This document shows positions 53,541 through 56,498 of a stretch of 56,498 nt of DNA, one piece after another. The notes under the pieces were generated by a model. The model made no database searches. It saw only the letters and a list, made by a program, of their open reading frames with translations, and was not told the origin of the DNA. Origin of the DNA: an uncultured Pelagibacteraceae bacterium (GTDB lineage Bacteria; Pseudomonadota; Alphaproteobacteria; Pelagibacterales; Pelagibacteraceae); the NCBI GenBank assembly GCA_902627645.1, contig CACOJX010000006.1, forward strand, positions 1 to 56,498. The letters are read 5' to 3'. Position 1 is the stretch's first letter; each line of letters begins with the position of its first letter. Position numbers and translations under genes: made by a program.

Positions 53541-53974
53541 TTGCCTGTTGAGCCAAAACCACTTTTTCCTCTTATTGTTTCAGGCAAATCTAGTGTTTCT
53601 TCTAGCTTCATTTTGATAACAGGAGTTAAAATCATCTGTGCAATCCTATCCCCATTATTAATTATAAACTCATTATCACCATGATTATAAATAATAACCT
53701 TAATTTCTCCTCTATAATCACTATCGATTGTTCCAGGCGTATTTAGTACACTTATATTATTCTTTGCAGCTAGACCTGATCTAGGTCGAATTTGAATCTC
53801 ATAATCCTCCGAAAATGCAACTGATAATCCCGTAGGTATTAGTAACGATGTTTTTGGTTTGACAGTTACGGGCTTTTTAATAAAAGCTAATAAGTCCATT
53901 CCAGAAGACCCAGTTGTTTTATATTCAGGTAATTCTACCTGAGGATCTAGCTTTTTAATTAGTACTTTGACCAT
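53537..53974 (-). CDS. dut: dUTPase
   Basis: Trimeric dUTP pyrophosphatase keeping uracil out of DNA and feeding dTMP synthesis. All five motifs are visible: GSSGMDLLA, RPRSGLAAKN, GTIDSDYRGEI, GDRIAQMIL and the C-terminal RGKSGFGSTGK. 145 aa. It overlaps coaBC by one base and the MoeB-like gene by four; coaBC-dut adjacency is common. Confidence 0.97.
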   Translation of the reverse strand: MVKVLIKKLDPQVELPEYKTTGSSGMDLLAFIKKPVTVKPKTSLLIPTGLSVAFSEDYEIQIRPRSGLAAKNNISVLNTPGTIDSDYRGEIKVIIYNHGDNEFIINNGDRIAQMILTPVIKMKLEETLDLPETIRGKSGFGSTGK

Positions 53975-55179
53975 TAATTAATTTGAGCAACTATTCTATC
54001 TACAATTTCTTCTGATATTTCTGATTTTTTTTTAAATGAAAGCTTTTCTTTTGGAATTTTATTGTTTTTATAATGAATTATAACTTCGTTATAGTCAGAA
54101 TTAAATCCAATTCCTTTTTTTGATATATCATTGGCTATTATCCAATCACAATTTTTATTAGTTAATTTTGAAATAGCATTCTTATCTAAATTTTTTGTTT
54201 CGGCAGCAAAACCTACTACTAGTTTGGGTCTCATTGAATTGTGATTTGAAACATAATTTAATATATCGATATTTTTTTCCAAATTTATTGTAAACATTTC
54301 CTCTTTTTTAATTTTATCTTTTTTTTTTTTATTTAATTTAAAATCAGCCACAGCAGCTGAAAATATTGCAATATCTGTTGGTAAATTTTCTTGAGTAGCT
54401 TTAAACATCTCTTCAGCTGTTTCTACCTTTATAAGATTTATATTTTTATCGATGCTCAAATTTGTTGGACCAGAGATTAATGTTGTATCAAAACCGCGAT
54501 TATATAAAGATCTTGCTATCTCGTAACCTTGTTTGCCACTTGATTTGTTTGTAATATATCTAACTGGATCAATATATTCGTTAGTTGGACCAGCAGTCAC
54601 TAATGCCCTGACACCTCTTTTTTCTTTTTGTTGATTTAAAAAGTTAGAAATTTTTAAAAAAATTTCTAATGGATCAGACATTTTGCCTTCTCCAAATTCA
54701 CCGCAAGCCATATCTCCGATTACAGGACCGATTAACTTATAGCCGTAGCTTTTTAAGATTTTTAAATTATTTTTTGTTGATTGATGTTCCCACATTCTTA
54801 CATTCATTGCCGGTACAATGAAAATTTGTTTATTTGATGCAAGTATTACAGTTGAGGCTAAATCTTCGGATGAGCCATTGCTAAGTTTGGAAATTGTATT
54901 TGCAGTAGCTGGGGCAACTATAATCACATCTGCCCATCTTGAAAGAGCTATATGATCCATTTCTAACTCATTTTCTAAATTAAAAATATCCTCATAAACT
55001 TTCCCTTGTGATAAAGATGAAATAGATAATGGAGTAACAAATTCTTTAGCATTTTTTGTTATAATTGTTTTAATTTCAGCTTTATGTTTTTTAAATAATC
55101 TGATTGTTTCGAGACTTTTATATGCTGAAATACCACCACAAATAATAAATAAAATTTTTTTATTAGCTAAATCTTCCAT
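53974..55179 (-). CDS. coaBC: Bifunctional phosphopantothenoylcysteine decarboxylase / phosphopantothenate-cysteine ligase
   Basis: Two steps of coenzyme A synthesis. The N-terminal flavoprotein domain (about 1-180) has HIALSRWADVIIVAPATANT, PAMNVRMWEH (PxMNxxMW motif) and the active Cys in GDMACGEFGEGKM. The C-terminal ligase domain (about 188-401) starts LVTAGPTNEYIDPVRYITNKSSGKQG, which is here split: LVTAGPTNEYIDPVR then YITNKSSGKQG. 401 aa. It follows ubiB by 8 bases. Confidence 0.96.
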   Translation of the reverse strand: MEDLANKKILFIICGGISAYKSLETIRLFKKHKAEIKTIITKNAKEFVTPLSISSLSQGKVYEDIFNLENELEMDHIALSRWADVIIVAPATANTISKLSNGSSEDLASTVILASNKQIFIVPAMNVRMWEHQSTKNNLKILKSYGYKLIGPVIGDMACGEFGEGKMSDPLEIFLKISNFLNQQKEKRGVRALVTAGPTNEYIDPVRYITNKSSGKQGYEIARSLYNRGFDTTLISGPTNLSIDKNINLIKVETAEEMFKATQENLPTDIAIFSAAVADFKLNKKKKDKIKKEEMFTINLEKNIDILNYVSNHNSMRPKLVVGFAAETKNLDKNAISKLTNKNCDWIIANDISKKGIGFNSDYNEVIIHYKNNKIPKEKLSFKKKSEISEEIVDRIVAQIN

Positions 55180-55187
55180 CGGTTGAA

Positions 55188-56498
55188 TTAAAATACCAAT
55201 AGCCCAAAAATTACAAGGGCTAATAATCCAATAATAGATTGATTTTTAAAAGCAGTCATTTCTGTTATTTTTGTATTTAAAGCTGTATATGAGTTTGAAT
55301 TCTGGGGGATTTGTCCACTAGCTAAATATGTGAGAGCTTGATTTGCTTTATCCATAATTTCAGGAAATTCTGGTAATCTTTTAATGACCTCAGAGGTGTT
55401 TTGAAGTGTTTCATTTATAGTTGTCATTGGATTTTTTGTTTCTTTTAACCAATTTTCAAGGACAGGTTTTGAGGTTGTCCATATATTTGTATTAGGATTT
55501 AGTTTTCGAGCCACACCTTCAACAACAACCATTGTTTTTTGCAGCATGAGAAGCTGAGGTTGGGTTTGCATATTAAATTTTTCGGTTACATCAAATAATT
55601 GTTTTAATAACTTTCCGCCTGAAATATCTTTTACGGCTTGGCCAAATATTGGTTCTCCTATAGATCGTAAAGCTTGAGCTAAATCATCAATTGGAACCTC
55701 CCTTGGTACTAAGCCCGCAATTAAATGGACCTCAGCAACTTTTCGATAATCTCTCTGAATAAATCCAAATAATATTTCTGCTAAAAATCGCTTACTCATT
55801 TTATCAAGCCTTCCCATTATACCAAAATCAATTGGCACTATATGACCATCGGTATCTATAAAAATGTTTCCCTGGTGCATATCAGCATGAAAAAAACCAT
55901 CTCTAACAGCATGTCTTAAAAAGTTTTGAATAATATCCTCTGCAATCTTTTCAGTATTGAAATTTCTTTTCTTAAGTTCTTTAGTTTCTCTTATGGAAAT
56001 ACCTTCAACCCAATCAAGTGTCATTACATTCTCGCTAGTAAAATTCCAATAAATTTTTGGAACTCTAAAACCAATGTCATTTTTAGTATTTTCAGCGTAT
56101 TCATTTGCAGCTGCTGCCTCAAATCGAAGATCCATTTCTAGATTTGTAATTTCTTTTAATAGGAAAACTACCTCAACTAATTTAAGTCTTTTTGTTTTTT
56201 TTACAAAAGACTCTATTAAAAATGCAAAAAGCATCATCGCATCTATTTCTTCGTTAAATATCTTCTTGATTTGAGGTCTTAAGATTTTAATCGCAACATC
56301 TTTAATAGTACCTTCGTCATTAATTTGCGCTTTATGTACCTGTGCTATAGATGCAGCAGCGATTGGTTCGCTTAAATTAATTATTGAGTTATAAGTTTCA
56401 TGACCCAAATCGTTTTTAATGATTTCCTTTGCCTGTACTAAAGAAAATGGAGGCAACTTATCCTGGAGGTTTTCAAGTTTTTTTGACAACTCCTCACC
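55188..56498 (-). CDS. ubiB: UbiB-family ubiquinone biosynthesis ATPase/kinase-like protein (5' end cut by window edge)
   Basis: Atypical protein-kinase-like ATPase supporting ubiquinone synthesis at the membrane. The frame is open to the last base; the codon at 56487-56489 is an internal TTG, so the start with the KxGQ motif lies outside the window. Visible motifs are LQDKLPPFS, AAASIAQVHKAQ (Ala-rich loop), HADMHQGNIFID and VPIDFGIMGRLD. A single C-terminal membrane segment (SIIGLLALVIFGLLVF) closes the protein; UbiB usually has two. 436 residues are visible. Confidence 0.95.
   Translation of the reverse strand, partial: GEELSKKLENLQDKLPPFSLVQAKEIIKNDLGHETYNSIINLSEPIAAASIAQVHKAQINDEGTIKDVAIKILRPQIKKIFNEEIDAMMLFAFLIESFVKKTKRLKLVEVVFLLKEITNLEMDLRFEAAAANEYAENTKNDIGFRVPKIYWNFTSENVMTLDWVEGISIRETKELKKRNFNTEKIAEDIIQNFLRHAVRDGFFHADMHQGNIFIDTDGHIVPIDFGIMGRLDKMSKRFLAEILFGFIQRDYRKVAEVHLIAGLVPREVPIDDLAQALRSIGEPIFGQAVKDISGGKLLKQLFDVTEKFNMQTQPQLLMLQKTMVVVEGVARKLNPNTNIWTTSKPVLENWLKETKNPMTTINETLQNTSEVIKRLPEFPEIMDKANQALTYLASGQIPQNSNSYTALNTKITEMTAFKNQSIIGLLALVIFGLLVF

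Overview
The window looks like a piece of a chromosome from a streamlined marine alphaproteobacterium of the SAR11 / Candidatus Pelagibacter type. The DNA is very AT-rich (about 30% G+C judged by eye), proteins are rich in Lys, Ile and Asn, and genes sit end to end with gaps of 0-100 bases or 1-50 base overlaps. Gene blocks are those of Alphaproteobacteria: rho-mnmE-mnmG-rsmG-parA-parB-holA, DUF3576-leuS-lptE-holA, nfuA/tsaB/fur/miaB/phoH/ybeY/lnt/metK, nusA-infB-rbfA-rpsO-pnp and irr|fabA-fabB-fabI. I see no rRNA or tRNA gene, IS element, CRISPR array or prophage, and no gene-free stretch longer than about 160 bases. The genus assignment is inference.

Layout. 1-7691: end of rho (cut by the left edge), a reverse-strand sulfotransferase placed inside the conserved block, then mnmE, mnmG, rsmG, parA, parB; a near-perfect parS centromere lies inside rsmG. 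7681-12247 (reverse): DUF3576 lipoprotein, leuS, lptE, holA. 12431-15937: a porin with a strong terminator, a degenerate ThiE-like protein, a YggS-type PLP protein, an L,D-transpeptidase-fold protein, a response-regulator-like protein with a degenerate receiver, and a 44-codon ORF resembling the ribosome-rescue factor ArfA. 15902-22217 (reverse): a PfkB-family kinase, nth, dapB, a 56-aa membrane protein, dnaJ, dnaK (with a heat-shock-type promoter) and grpE. 22254-27760: rdgB, an LpoA-like protein divergent from rsmI-dolP, and a malic enzyme fused to a phosphotransacetylase domain.

27811-39361: murJ, trpS, nfuA, a Bax-type glucosaminidase, a reverse-strand polysaccharide deacetylase, a half-length tsaB, fur, miaB, phoH, ybeY, lnt, metK. 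39368-45996: nusA behind a hairpin/T-tract, infB, rbfA, rpsO, an unusual purine-rich repeat, pnp. 46000-48633 (reverse): fabA, fabB, fabI and a 39-aa membrane ORF. 48693-52319: irr, katG, a 2-oxoglutarate-type hydroxylase and a DUF2061 protein, with two Irr-box-like palindromes upstream of irr and katG. 52343-56498 (reverse): ubiB (cut by the right edge), coaBC, dut, a MoeB/ThiF-like E1 enzyme and an SH3 protein.

How it fits together. Nearly everything is housekeeping: translation and tRNA modification, chromosome partition, proteostasis, envelope assembly and fatty-acid synthesis. The most informative non-routine signals are regulatory or miniature: the paired Irr boxes around irr/katG, parS inside rsmG, the hairpin in the nusA leader, the unlisted small ORFs, and several shortened or degenerate proteins (TsaB, ThiE-like, receiver domain, MoeB-like, the Nth iron-sulfur loop). 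I found no clearly new multi-gene system; the best candidate for an under-described unit is the iron-linked irr-katG-hydroxylase-DUF2061 block.
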